A DNA stretch of 27,945 nucleotides, taken from positions 1 through 27,945 of the forward strand of contig JADLAZ010000088.1 in the NCBI GenBank assembly GCA_020849725.1. The letters are read 5' to 3'. Within the stretch, counting starts at the first letter, position 1; each line of letters begins with the position of its first letter. The DNA is from Chloroflexota bacterium. Its GTDB lineage: Bacteria > Chloroflexota > Chloroflexia > Thermomicrobiales > JADLAZ01. The position numbers and the translations under genes were made by a program. This document shows, one piece after another, positions 15,460 to 23,881 of the stretch. Under the pieces are notes generated by a model. It was not told the DNA's origin and did not search any database. It saw nothing but the letters and a program-made list of their open reading frames with translations.

Positions 15460-16368
15460 CACCGGCGCGCGCAGCCAGTCCAGCCAGTCGGTCAGGCCCG
15501 CCTCCAGCGTGAAGCGCGGCGCGTAGCCAAGGTCGGCTCGCGCCCGGTCCAGCCGCGACGGCCCGCGCAGATGCGCCCCCGGCGCGATGCCTGGCCCGAC
15601 CCGGATTGCTGCCCTCGGCACAAGTTGTTGCACCAGCGCCGCCACCTCGGCCCGGCGACGCGACGCACCGCCAGTGATGTTGAACAGCCGGTGCGCCAGC
15701 GGCCGCACCGTCGCCGCCAGATAGATACCCTCGGCCAGATCGCGCACGTAGGTCATGTCCATCGGCAGGTCGCCGCCGACCGGCTCGTCGATCGGCTCGC
15801 CGCGGAATGCCCGGTCCAGGTAGTAGCCGCCCGTCGAGGCGCCCGGTCCATAGACGAAGCCCGGCCGGATTGCCACCACGTCCAGGCCGTAGACTGTCGC
15901 GTAGGTTAGCGCCAGCGTCTCGGCCATCAGTTTCGAGGCGTCGTAGATGCCGACCGGCTCGGGACGATCGTCCTCGTCGAGCGGATGGAGGTCCGGGTGC
16001 AGGCCGTACAGGGTGGCAGTCGACACGTAGACGACCCGCGCGCCGCGCGCCCGCGCCGCCTCCAGCACGTGCAGCGTGCCCTCAACGTTGATGCGCACGG
16101 TGCGCGTCGGATCGGCGGCGCCATCAGCCTGGCTGATCACCGCGGCGGCGTGAACGATTGTCTCGGCCTCGCTCTCATGCACGGCGGCCAGGATGCGCTT
16201 CTCGTCCAGCAGATCGACTTCGATCATCGGGATCGCGCCGGCGCCGTGGCGCGCGTCGAGCGGCCGCGGCTGGCGGTCCAGCCCCACCACGGCATGGCCG
16301 GCGCGGGCGAAGCGCGCCGCGACGAACCCGCCGACAAAGCCTCCCGCGCCCGTCACCAGCACCCGCAT
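15454..16368 (-). CDS. NAD-dependent epimerase/dehydratase (extended SDR)
   Basis: This 304-residue extended short-chain dehydrogenase acts on nucleotide sugars or similar substrates. It begins MRVLVTGAGGFVGGFVAARF with the GxxGxxG motif. Acidic dinucleotide binding is at VVGLDRQ, then come EVDLLD, IVHAAAVIS, the serine in VVYVSTATLYG and the catalytic pair in IYDASKLMAE (YxxxK). The closing segment RARADLGYAPRFTLEAGLTDWLDWL is typical of sugar epimerases. ATG 16368 is chosen because GGAGGG lies 7 nt upstream; ATG 16374 would be too close to that site. It is divergent from the aminotransferase across 134 bp and could, with it, act in amino-sugar metabolism, but the substrate is unknown. Confidence 0.87.
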   Translation of the reverse strand: MRVLVTGAGGFVGGFVAARFARAGHAVVGLDRQPRPLDARHGAGAIPMIEVDLLDEKRILAAVHESEAETIVHAAAVISQADGAADPTRTVRINVEGTLHVLEAARARGARVVYVSTATLYGLHPDLHPLDEDDRPEPVGIYDASKLMAETLALTYATVYGLDVVAIRPGFVYGPGASTGGYYLDRAFRGEPIDEPVGGDLPMDMTYVRDLAEGIYLAATVRPLAHRLFNITGGASRRRAEVAALVQQLVPRAAIRVGPGIAPGAHLRGPSRLDRARADLGYAPRFTLEAGLTDWLDWLRAPVG

Positions 16369-16452
16369 CGCCATTCCCTCCCGCTGCTGCCGCTCCGGCC
16401 CCCGGACCCTCCTCGCCTCCTCCGCGCACTGGCCGCCTGGCCTCCTGGCCAC

Positions 16453-16458
16453 TATACT
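16453..16458 (+). promoter_or_regulatory. Candidate -10 element of the aminotransferase
   Basis: TATACT stands 45 bp before the ATG 16503 in a 134-bp divergent spacer. No good -35 is 17 bp upstream. On the minus strand the overlapping TATAGT (16456-16451) could serve the divergent epimerase. Confidence 0.3.
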
Positions 16459-16502
16459 GCCGCCAGCCGTGACGATCACCCTGCAGTGAAAGAGGAGTGA
16501 CG

Positions 16503-17864
16503 ATGGATGCGCGGGCAATTGCCGACCTGATCGAGCGTGACCGGGAGTACATGATCCACCCGCTTCACCACCCCAACGACCACACCAGCCCGTTGCTGCT
16601 GGTCAAGGGTGAGGGCGCGCTCGTCACCGACGCCGCTGGCAAGACGTACATCGACGGGCTGGCGGCGCTGTGGAACGTCAACGTGGGTCATGGCCGGGCC
16701 GAGTTGGCCGAGGCCGCCGCCCGCCAGATGCGCGAGCTGGCCTATCACTCTAACTACATCGGTGGGGCGAATATCCCGGCGATCGAGCTGGCCGAGCGGC
16801 TCGTCAAGCTCAGCCCGAGCAACATGCAGGCCGCCTACTTTACCTGCGGCGGCGCCGAGTCGAATGAGTCGTCGATCAAGACTGCGCGCCACTACTGGCG
16901 CCTGCGCGGCCGGCCGGGGAAGACCAAGGTCATCTCGCGACTGGAGGCGTATCACGGCGTCACCACCACTGCCGCCAGCGCCACCGGCATCAGCGCCTAC
17001 TGGCCGACGGCCGAGCCGCGCTCGCCCGGCTTCTTCCACGCCGCCCCGCCCTACCCGTACCGCAGCCCCTTTGGACCGGACCCGCGCGCCGTCAGCGAGG
17101 CCGCCGCGAACGATATCGAGGACATCATCAAACGTGAGGGGCCGGAGACTATCGCCGCCGTCATCGGCGAGCCGGTCATGGGCGCCGGCGGCGTCATCCC
17201 GCCCGACCCCAGCTACTGGCCACGCGTGCGCCAGATCTGTGATACATACGACGTGCTGCTGATCGCCGACGAGGTCATCACCGGCTTCGGCCGCACCGGC
17301 CGCTGGTTCGCGATGGAGCACTGGGGCGTCCAGCCCGACCTGATGTCGGTTGCCAAGGGCATCACCTCCGGCTACCAACCGCTCGGGGCAATGGTCGCCT
17401 CACGCCCGATCGTTGAGGCGCTCAACAGCGCGCCCTACGCCCAGCGCTGGATGCACGCCTACACCTACTCGGGTCATCCGACCTGCTGCGCGGTGGCGCT
17501 GGCCAATCTCGACATCATCGAGCGCGAGGGCCTGGTGGCGCGGGCCGCGCAGTTAGGCGATCGCCTCCAGGCCGGCCTCCAGTCGCTCACCGCGCTCGAT
17601 ACGGTCGGTGAAGCGCGTGGCCTTGGCCTGATGGGTGCGGTCGAGCTGGTGGAGGACAAGGCGACCAAGGAGCCACTGGCGGCCACGGCCCAGGTCCGGC
17701 TGATGGCACTGGAGCACGGCCTGATCATCCGTCAGAAAGGCTCGATCCTGACGATGGCGCCGCCGCTCGTCATCACCGAGGAGCAGCTTGACCGCATGAT
17801 CAGCATTCTCGGCGACGCCATCGCGGCCATCGGCCACGGCGCCCGCCAGGCCGTCACGGCGTAA
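16503..17864 (+). CDS. Class III PLP-dependent aminotransferase (omega-aminotransferase / taurine-pyruvate type)
   Basis: This 453-residue fold-type I PLP enzyme moves an amino group from an omega-amine or amino acid to a keto acid such as pyruvate. It shows [17 protein letters not shown] near the start, the phosphate-binding [16 protein letters not shown], the cofactor ring-binding AYHG, the acidic [15 protein letters not shown] (Asp about 256), and the Schiff-base lysine in [16 protein letters not shown] (Lys about 285). The start is ATG 16503, with GAGGAG 5 nt upstream; GTG 16497 overlaps that site and is less likely. The sequence looks most like omega-amino acid or taurine aminotransferases, but the amine substrate is not certain. 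A strong hairpin follows its stop. Confidence 0.92.
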   Translation: MDARAIADLIERDREYMIHPLHHPNDHTSPLLLVKGEGALVTDAAGKTYIDGLAALWNVNVGHGRAELAEAAARQMRELAYHSNYIGGANIPAIELAERLVKLSPSNMQAAYFTCGGAESNESSIKTARHYWRLRGRPGKTKVISRLEAYHGVTTTAASATGISAYWPTAEPRSPGFFHAAPPYPYRSPFGPDPRAVSEAAANDIEDIIKREGPETIAAVIGEPVMGAGGVIPPDPSYWPRVRQICDTYDVLLIADEVITGFGRTGRWFAMEHWGVQPDLMSVAKGITSGYQPLGAMVASRPIVEALNSAPYAQRWMHAYTYSGHPTCCAVALANLDIIEREGLVARAAQLGDRLQAGLQSLTALDTVGEARGLGLMGAVELVEDKATKEPLAATAQVRLMALEHGLIIRQKGSILTMAPPLVITEEQLDRMISILGDAIAAIGHGARQAVTA

Positions 17865-17876
17865 CGGATGCCGGAT

Positions 17877-17918
17877 GCTGGGGCGTTGGCTGAGCGGAGC
17901 CGAAGCCGACGCCCCAGC
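17877..17918. terminator. Strong hairpin between convergent genes
   Basis: GCTGGGGCGT (17877-17886) pairs perfectly with ACGCCCCAGC (17909-17918) over 10 bp. The loop holds another stem, GGCT/AGCC. It is 13 bp past the aminotransferase stop and 10 bp from the end of the convergent PRC-barrel gene, so it may terminate both, although the U-run is missing. Confidence 0.55.
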
Positions 17919-17927
17919 ACTCAGCAC

Positions 17928-18794
17928 CTATTCAGCACTCGTCCTGGTCCAGGCGGCGGCCATGGCGCGGCGCACGGTGAGGCGGACCTGGCGGTGGGCG
18001 GCGGCGCTGACGGCGCCCAGGGGCACGCGCACCAGCCCCGGCCCATCGTCCGGCTGCACCAGCAGCGCATCCATCTGCCGCTCCTGCACCACGCCAAGCC
18101 GCAGGTTGTCGTCGGTCCAGACCTCCATGCCTGGCTCGATGCTGGCCCAGCCCTGCAGCCACTCGGTCGACACCTTCAGGACCACCAGATCGTCGGTCAC
18201 ACGCGCGACCGCAGTGATCGGCAACGTCAGCGGCCCGCCCAGGACGTAGTCGCTCTGAATAGTGAAGCGACGCACGCGGCCATCGTCGGTGAAGTCGACC
18301 TCGTGCAGCGTGCCGACCAGCACACCGTCGCTGCTCTGGACGTGCGTGCGCGCGCCGACGACGATGTTGTCCTCGGCCTGCTGGGAGGCCCACACGCTGA
18401 GCATGCGACCGGCCTCGACCTCGCGCACCGACGGCTCTGCCAGCGTGTCCAGGTAGACATTGCCCATCTGGCTCGGCACCATCACGAACTCTGGCGAGGC
18501 GCCCAGCTGACGGGCCAGGTCGTCGTCGGCACTGGTGTAGTTCTCTTCGCGGTAGTTCTCGAACGCATCCAGCCCGGTCACCGGCACGGTGATCTCCAGC
18601 GCCTCGTCGGGGCCGGGCCGGAGGTTGGCCAGGGGCACCTCGATCAGGCGATGATGGTGTTCGGCCAGGCGCACCGCTACGGCGCGCAGCCGGCCGCTGT
18701 CCTGATCGCCGATCAACCGCTCGATCGTGCCGAGAGCGCGCCCATCGCCGGCCATCACCCGACCACCAAACGCGATTCGCAAGTCGTGGCTCAT
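17928..18794 (-). CDS. PRC-barrel/DUF2171-like protein (paralogue B)
   Basis: This 288-residue soluble protein starts with a PRC-barrel-like domain (residues about 5-80: RIAFGGRVMAGDGRALGTIERLIGDQDSGRLRAVAVRLAEH). A linker and a second barrel-like half follow (about 140-270), with VGTLHEVDFTDDGRVRRFTIQ and EPGMEVWTDDNLRLGVVQERQMDALLV of DUF2171 type. Such proteins bind RNA, metals or membrane partners, and the exact role is usually unknown. AAGGAG lies 7 nt before ATG 18794. It is clearly related in order and phrasing to the gene at 18907-19746 (GMEVWT, GTLHE, IGT), so the two arose by tandem duplication. The 112-bp gap between them shows nothing else. Confidence 0.75.
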   Translation of the reverse strand: MSHDLRIAFGGRVMAGDGRALGTIERLIGDQDSGRLRAVAVRLAEHHHRLIEVPLANLRPGPDEALEITVPVTGLDAFENYREENYTSADDDLARQLGASPEFVMVPSQMGNVYLDTLAEPSVREVEAGRMLSVWASQQAEDNIVVGARTHVQSSDGVLVGTLHEVDFTDDGRVRRFTIQSDYVLGGPLTLPITAVARVTDDLVVLKVSTEWLQGWASIEPGMEVWTDDNLRLGVVQERQMDALLVQPDDGPGLVRVPLGAVSAAAHRQVRLTVRRAMAAAWTRTSAE

Positions 18795-18906
18795 CCTGGC
18801 GCTCCTTCTCAGTCGACCATCACGTCGACCGAGTATCAGCCGGTCCTGTGTGGTCCGTCAAGACGCCGCGCTGACTCGCGCGGGTCCGGGGCCGGCGCGA
18901 GGCCGG

Positions 18907-19746
18907 TCAGTCCGGCACGATCAGGGCGTCGGCCTGGTTGCGTGCCACGTCCAGCGCGATCGCCTGGCCCATCTGCCCCACGACCGCGCGGGCAGGCACA
19001 CGGTAGCGGCTGCCGTCGATGCCGATGACGGTCAGGCCATCGACATCCCGCGCGCTGACCGTGCCCAGCGCGACGGCGTCCGCGGTCCAGACCTCCATCC
19101 CAACTGTCACTCCGGCCCAGCTTTCCAGCCAGGCGCCGGTGACCGCCAGCGTCACTACCCCATCGTCGATGGCGGTGATAAGCGCGGCCGGCAGCGTCAC
19201 CACCTCGTGACCCAGCAGGCCGCGGCGCAGCACGAAGCGCGTCAGCCGGCGCGTATCGTCGAACGCCAACTCATGCAGCGTCCCCAGCCCGTGCCCATCC
19301 GCATCACGCACGGCGCTGCCGTCGCCGACGACGGCGTTGCTGAGATGCTCCTCGGTCAGGAACACGCCCCAGTCCGCGCTGGCGCCGAGACTGGTGGTCG
19401 TCACATCCGGGATCGCCGCACCGTACAGTGGATCGACGGCCGTCGCCACGTCGATGCCCGACGCCGGCCCCCACGGCGTCAGGTTGTCGGCCTCGGCCGT
19501 GTACAGCGACTCCACGAACCGGGGCAGCGCCGCCGCCTGTGCCGCCGTCAGCGTCAGGCGCAGCACGCCGCCGTCATCACTGGCGAAGACCGCCACCGGC
19601 GCCTCGACATCGTGACGCCACAGGCGGCCCTGCCGGATGACAACCACTTTCAAGTCGCCGCTGTCCGGGTCCAGAATCAGCCGGTCGACCGTGCCGATCT
19701 CGTGACCGTCACTGGTCATCACCGGCGTGCCAAACACGATCTGCAT
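18907..19746 (-). CDS. PRC-barrel/DUF2171-like protein (paralogue A)
   Basis: This 279-residue protein has the same architecture as its neighbour. An N-terminal PRC-barrel-like domain opens QIVFGTPVMTSDGHEIGTVDRLILDPDSGDLKVVVI; a central linker has LYTAEADNLTPWGP; the second barrel has GLGTLHELAFDDTRRLTRFVL and VGMEVWTADAVALGTVSARDVDGLTV. GGAAGGA lies 7 nt before ATG 19746. The 194-bp spacer to the Hyf operon end (19747-19940) is less GC-rich than average. It contains a minus-strand TTGCCT with TAGATT 16 bp downstream, a weak promoter candidate. These genes might be read from that promoter or by read-through from the Hyf operon; a functional link is not shown. Confidence 0.75.
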   Translation of the reverse strand: MQIVFGTPVMTSDGHEIGTVDRLILDPDSGDLKVVVIRQGRLWRHDVEAPVAVFASDDGGVLRLTLTAAQAAALPRFVESLYTAEADNLTPWGPASGIDVATAVDPLYGAAIPDVTTTSLGASADWGVFLTEEHLSNAVVGDGSAVRDADGHGLGTLHELAFDDTRRLTRFVLRRGLLGHEVVTLPAALITAIDDGVVTLAVTGAWLESWAGVTVGMEVWTADAVALGTVSARDVDGLTVIGIDGSRYRVPARAVVGQMGQAIALDVARNQADALIVPD

Positions 19747-19940
19747 CGTCGCGTCCTTCCCCGGCGGCCGGCCTGGTGCGTCACTATCTCACAGCTGGGC
19801 GCCGATCCCTTATCCTCAATCTACGATCACCCGCCGCTCAGGCAACTATTGTCACCGATACGAATATCTGCGTACACCAAACGGCCAGGCCAGCCACAGA
19901 GTGCTGCTCCCACGCCCGTTTCCTCGTCCCTCCTGGCCGC

Positions 19941-20780
19941 CTAGCGCCGCTCCAGCCGGTCCATCGCCAGCAGCAGGCCATGCAGGATCGCTTGCGGTCG
20001 AGGCGGGTCGCCGGGGATGTAGACATCGACCGGATGCACGCGATCGACGCCACCGGCGCTGCCGTAGCCGCCGCGCAGCAGCCCGCCGCCGCAGGCGTCG
20101 GCCCCGAGCGCGATCACCAAGCGCGGCTCCGACGTCGCGAGAATCGCCTTGCGCAGCACCGCAGTCGCGTTGTGGCTGACGGCGCCTGTCACTACCAGCG
20201 CATCGGCGTGGCGTGGCGAGGCGACCACGTCGATGCCGAGCCGCTGCAGGTCGTAGATCGGATTCAGCAGTGCGCTCAACTCCCAGTCGGCGGCGTTGTC
20301 GGAGCCAACATCGACGTGGCGCAGGTGGAGCGAGCGGTGGAAAAGCCGGCGCGCCTGCGCCCGCACCCGCTCGCCCAGCGCCTCAGCCGGCGCCTCCTCC
20401 CAGCCGCTCGGGACGACCTCCGCCACCGCCCGACCGGGCACGCCGGGAAACACGATGCGCGTCACCAGGTCGCGCCGATCGCGCACCGCCAGCGCGTAGT
20501 CGCCGGTCATCGTGATGGCGCTGGTCGGGCAGGCGTCGGCGCACAGCCCGCAGAACAGACAGCAAGCCAGATCGAGGCGCCATGCCCGCCCGTCACTCGC
20601 CGGGTCGGTGGTCACCGTCAGACACTGGCTCGGACAGACCGCCGCGCAGGCCGCCTCGCCGGTGCAGCGATCCGTCGCTAAGACCGGCCGCCCTCGGAAC
20701 GCGGACGGTGGCGCCGCCGGAACGGCTGGGTCGCCCTCAGTCACCAGTCCCGTTCTCAGGCTCTTGCTGAAGAAGTTCAC
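19941..20780 (-). CDS. Fused ferredoxin (HyfH-like) and NiFe-hydrogenase small-subunit (HyfI/NuoB-like) protein with missing cluster ligands
   Basis: This 279-residue fusion begins NFFSKSLRTGLVTEG, like HycF/HyfH. Its two-cluster ferredoxin domain (35-110) has one intact motif, CLFCGLCADACP (C74, C77, C80, C84), and one altered motif, CTGEAACAAVCP, where Glu42 replaces the second Cys. The second half (about 152-279) is clearly NuoB/HycG-like (LQRLGIDVVASPRHADALVVTGAV; HPVDVYIPG.PPRP). All four proximal-cluster cysteines are changed: SCNGC is SDNAA (D161, A164), GAC is GAD (D228), and PGCPP is PGDPP (D258). C230 lies two residues off the third position. GTG 20780 has AGGAG about 5 nt upstream. 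It is the last gene of the operon, 22 bp after the large subunit. Confidence 0.85.
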   Translation of the reverse strand: MNFFSKSLRTGLVTEGDPAVPAAPPSAFRGRPVLATDRCTGEAACAAVCPSQCLTVTTDPASDGRAWRLDLACCLFCGLCADACPTSAITMTGDYALAVRDRRDLVTRIVFPGVPGRAVAEVVPSGWEEAPAEALGERVRAQARRLFHRSLHLRHVDVGSDNAADWELSALLNPIYDLQRLGIDVVASPRHADALVVTGAVSHNATAVLRKAILATSEPRLVIALGADACGGGLLRGGYGSAGGVDRVHPVDVYIPGDPPRPQAILHGLLLAMDRLERR

Positions 20781-20802
20781 CCGCGCTCCTGACCCCCAGC
20801 CC

Positions 20803-22392
20803 CTACCGGTCGCAGCAGGAGTAGCATAGCTCGAAGCTCTTGTTGATGAGCGGGAAGTCCGGCACCATGTTGCCCGGCCCGGCGAAGCCGACGACCGGCC
20901 AGTTGCTGTACGATGCCGACCGAATGCGCAGCCGGTCGAGGTGGCCCCGCGCGTCGGTCTGCACCCAGTGAACGGTGTCGCCACGGGGAGACTCGGCTAG
21001 CCCGACGCCGGTACGGTGGGGCGGCAGCGCCGCGACCGGCGTTCGCACCGAGCCACCCGGCAGCGTCCGCAGCACCTCGCGCACCAGATGGAAGCTGTGT
21101 GAGATCTCGTCCAGCCGCACCCGCACGCGCGCGCGCACGTCGCCCTCGGTGTGGACAGCCACAGGCGGCACGTGCTCGGCGTAGGCGGCGTGCGGGTACC
21201 AGACCCGGCTGTCGCGGGCGATGCCGGAGGCGCGCGCCGCCACGCCGACAGCGGCCAGCGCCGCCGCCACGTCCATGGCCAGCACGCCCGTTCGGGTCAG
21301 CCGCTCCTGAAACGAGTCGTGACCGCCGAGGATATCGGCCAGCTCGTGGAAATCGCGCTGCACGTCGACCAGCACCTGGCGCACGTCGGCCAGCGCCTCG
21401 TCGTCCAGGTCACGGCGCAGGCCACCGACGGCGACCAGCCCGCGCAGGTAGCGATGGCCGGTCAACCGCTCGTTCAGCCGCTGCAGCGTCTCCTTGAGAC
21501 GTGCCCCGTGCGCCGCGCCAACCATCAGCGCGACGCCAGCGCAGACATTGCCGATGTCGCCGATGTGGTTGTACAGCCGTTCCAATTCTAATAGCAGCGT
21601 GCGCAGCGCGGCGGCCCGCGGCGGCGCGGCCACGCCCGCCAGTGTCTCGATCGCCTGGGCGTAGGCGACGCCGTGGGCGGCGGCGCAAACACCACAGGCG
21701 CGCTCGGCGACGATTAGACCGCCGTCGGCTGTCCGGCCCTCGGCCTGCTTCTCCAGGCCGCGGTGGGTGTAGAACAGCCGAGCTTCCAGCAGCAAGATCA
21801 CCTCGCCAATGGCGCTGAAGCGAAAATGCGCCGGCTCGATGACGCCGGCGTGGATCGGCCCGACCGGGATCTCCATCACGCCCTCACCCTCGACGTGGTG
21901 AAAGTGATAGCGGTGGTGGGCCTCGGCCGCGCGCAGGTCGAGCGGTGCGACGTCCTTGCGCAGTGGGTGGTAGCCGGCCGGGTAGGTGTCGTGCAACACG
22001 AGCCGGCGCGGGTCCGGGTGGCCGGCTGGGCGCAGCCCCAGCAGATCTTGGGTCTCCCGCTCATACCACTGCGCCGCCGGCAGGTGCGGCGTCACCGATG
22101 GGTAGACCGGCTCGGCCGGGTCGACCAGCGCGCGCACGGTGACGATGCGGCCAGCGACATCGTCGGCAAACAGGTAGCGCAGGCTGAACGCGCCGGCCGT
22201 CGCCCGCTCGTCCGTGCCGATCATCGTCAGCAGCGGCGCCTGGAGCTGCTCGTGGACAGCCAGCGCCGCCGCCGGCAACTCGGTTGCCGGCACATCGATC
22301 TCCGGTCCGCAATCGCCCGCGCGCAGGGACGAGCCGGCGGGCAGCACACTCGCGAGTTGGGCCAGTCGGTGATCTGTCTGCAGCACCGTCAT
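20803..22392 (-). CDS. hyfG: Group 4 [NiFe]-hydrogenase-like large subunit, NuoC-NuoD type (HyfG/HycE-like)
   Basis: This 529-residue protein fuses a NuoC-like domain (residues about 1-165, including YERETQDLLGL and HPLRKD) to a NuoD/large-subunit domain. The hydrogenase-type EIPVGPIHAGVIEPAHFRF is present. The nickel-binding pairs are intact: L1 ERACGVCAAAH (C233, C236) and L2 CYSCCDR (C523, C526). ESPRGDTVHWV carries the conserved arginine. The protein ends at the Arg after L2, which is where HycE is cut by its maturation protease, so no C-terminal extension needs removal. GAGGAA precedes ATG 22392, which is 13 bp after the previous stop. Acid/base chemistry at a NiFe site is possible, but the partner small subunit lacks its proximal cluster. 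Confidence 0.88.
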   Translation of the reverse strand: MTVLQTDHRLAQLASVLPAGSSLRAGDCGPEIDVPATELPAAALAVHEQLQAPLLTMIGTDERATAGAFSLRYLFADDVAGRIVTVRALVDPAEPVYPSVTPHLPAAQWYERETQDLLGLRPAGHPDPRRLVLHDTYPAGYHPLRKDVAPLDLRAAEAHHRYHFHHVEGEGVMEIPVGPIHAGVIEPAHFRFSAIGEVILLLEARLFYTHRGLEKQAEGRTADGGLIVAERACGVCAAAHGVAYAQAIETLAGVAAPPRAAALRTLLLELERLYNHIGDIGNVCAGVALMVGAAHGARLKETLQRLNERLTGHRYLRGLVAVGGLRRDLDDEALADVRQVLVDVQRDFHELADILGGHDSFQERLTRTGVLAMDVAAALAAVGVAARASGIARDSRVWYPHAAYAEHVPPVAVHTEGDVRARVRVRLDEISHSFHLVREVLRTLPGGSVRTPVAALPPHRTGVGLAESPRGDTVHWVQTDARGHLDRLRIRSASYSNWPVVGFAGPGNMVPDFPLINKSFELCYSCCDR

Positions 22393-22405
22393 TGTGTCGC
22401 GTTCC

Positions 22406-23881
22406 TCATGGCTGACCCCGCAGCACGGCCACGACCTGGTCCAGCGCCGCGCTCAACGGCGGCGGCACGAGCAGGCCCAGCGCCAGCAGCGCCAGCGCTG
22501 GCACGGCCAGCAACCAGGCGTCCAGCCGACCGGCCTCGCCGGCCTTCAGGCGCGCTGGCGGCGCCCCGAGCGCCATGCCCCCGGTGTGATAGAGCATGCC
22601 GGCGAAGATGACGGCGATGGCCAGGATGACGGCGAGCAGCACCAGCAGGTGCCCCTGACCGAACGCGCCACTGAAAATGGCAAACTCGCTGACGAACAGA
22701 CCCAGTGGCGGCGTGCCGGTGATAGCGAAGCAGCCCACCAGCAGCGCCGGCCCAGTCCAGGGCATCAGTCGCGCCGCGCCGCGGATGCGAGCGATCTGGC
22801 GCGTGCCGTAGCGCTGGTCGAGGTTGCCGGCGGTGAAGAACAGCATCGCCTTGGCGATCGCGTGGTTGAGCAGGTGGAGCGCGCCGCCGTACAGTGCCAG
22901 CCGCCCACCCAGACCGACGGCGATAGCGATCAGGCCGATATGCTCGACGCTGGAGTAGGCGAGCAGCCGCTTGACATCGTGCTGGACCAGGATGAACGGT
23001 GTCGCCACCGCCAGCGACACCAGCCCGAAGGCCAGCAGCAGCCCGCCGGTAAAGCTGGCTCCGGCGCTGGCCGTGGCGATCGTCGTGACGCGCAGGATGG
23101 CGTACAGTGCGCACGACAGCAGTACCCCCGACAGCACGGCGCTGACCGGCGCCGGCGCCTGGCTGTGCGCGTCGGGCAGCCAGGTGTGCAGCGGCGCAAA
23201 GCCGGCCTTCGTGCCGTAGCCGACCAGCACGAAGATGAACGCCAGACGCACCAGCCCCGGATCGAGCTGGCCGGCGACGCGACGCAATTCGGTCCAGTGC
23301 AGCGCCGTCTCGACCGGCCCAAGCGTCTGGCCGGCGGCAAAGTAGAGCAGGATCAGGCCGAACAACGCGCAGGTGATGCCAACCGTGCAGATGATCAGGT
23401 ACTTCCAGGCCGCCTCGAGCGCCGCCTCGCTCTGGTAGAAGCCGACCAGCAGCGCCGATACGATTGTCGTCGCCTCGATGAAGGCCCAGGCGATGCCGAG
23501 GTTATTGGCCAGCACGACACCGATCATCGTTGCAACGAATAGATGGAAATATAGATAATACCAACCAATTTGGTGGGCTGGCAGTGCGCCATGCGCCGCC
23601 GCCCGCGCCATGTAGCCGACCGAGTAGAGCGCCGCGCCGCTGCTGACGATGGTGATGACGACGAGCATCAGCCCGCTGAGCGCGTCGAGATAGAGCAGGC
23701 CGCCCCAGCCCTCGTGCGGTGCCTCGAAGGCGGTCATCGCCACGGCCAGGCCGAGCGCCAATGTCGCTAGCGCGCCGACGACGTTGATCGCCGCCGGCCG
23801 CGGCGTGTGGCGAGTGGTCAGGCACAGCAGGCCCGTCAGCACCGGCATGAGCAGCAGTGCGATCGCTAGCGCGTCAGCCAT
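22406..23881 (-). CDS. hyfF: Hyf-complex antiporter-like subunit (HyfF/NuoN-like)
   Basis: This 491-residue membrane protein has about 13-14 hydrophobic segments and belongs to the Mrp-antiporter/NuoL-M-N family that moves protons in complex I and energy-converting hydrogenases. Key charges are present: Glu136 in AWAFIEATTIVSALL, Lys225 in GYGTKAGFAPLHTWLPDAH, and the HLLNHAIAKAMLFF helix with His and Lys. HDVKRLLAYSSVEHIGLI is the typical broken-helix region. ATG 23881 has only a weak ribosome-binding site. A 101-bp gap separates it from hyfE, and no supported gene is inside it. Codons at 23529-23573 (about residues 103-117) are strongly AT-rich against the rest of the gene. Confidence 0.88.
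   Translation of the reverse strand: MADALAIALLLMPVLTGLLCLTTRHTPRPAAINVVGALATLALGLAVAMTAFEAPHEGWGGLLYLDALSGLMLVVITIVSSGAALYSVGYMARAAAHGALPAHQIGWYYLYFHLFVATMIGVVLANNLGIAWAFIEATTIVSALLVGFYQSEAALEAAWKYLIICTVGITCALFGLILLYFAAGQTLGPVETALHWTELRRVAGQLDPGLVRLAFIFVLVGYGTKAGFAPLHTWLPDAHSQAPAPVSAVLSGVLLSCALYAILRVTTIATASAGASFTGGLLLAFGLVSLAVATPFILVQHDVKRLLAYSSVEHIGLIAIAVGLGGRLALYGGALHLLNHAIAKAMLFFTAGNLDQRYGTRQIARIRGAARLMPWTGPALLVGCFAITGTPPLGLFVSEFAIFSGAFGQGHLLVLLAVILAIAVIFAGMLYHTGGMALGAPPARLKAGEAGRLDAWLLAVPALALLALGLLVPPPLSAALDQVVAVLRGQP

Noticed and set aside
17913..17926. A 14-nt word, CCCAGCACTCAGCA, also found inverted in the leader of the kinase gene near 2367-2380.
   Set aside because: Too short and repetitive to call a repeat family from two copies; one copy overlaps a terminator stem and a gene end.
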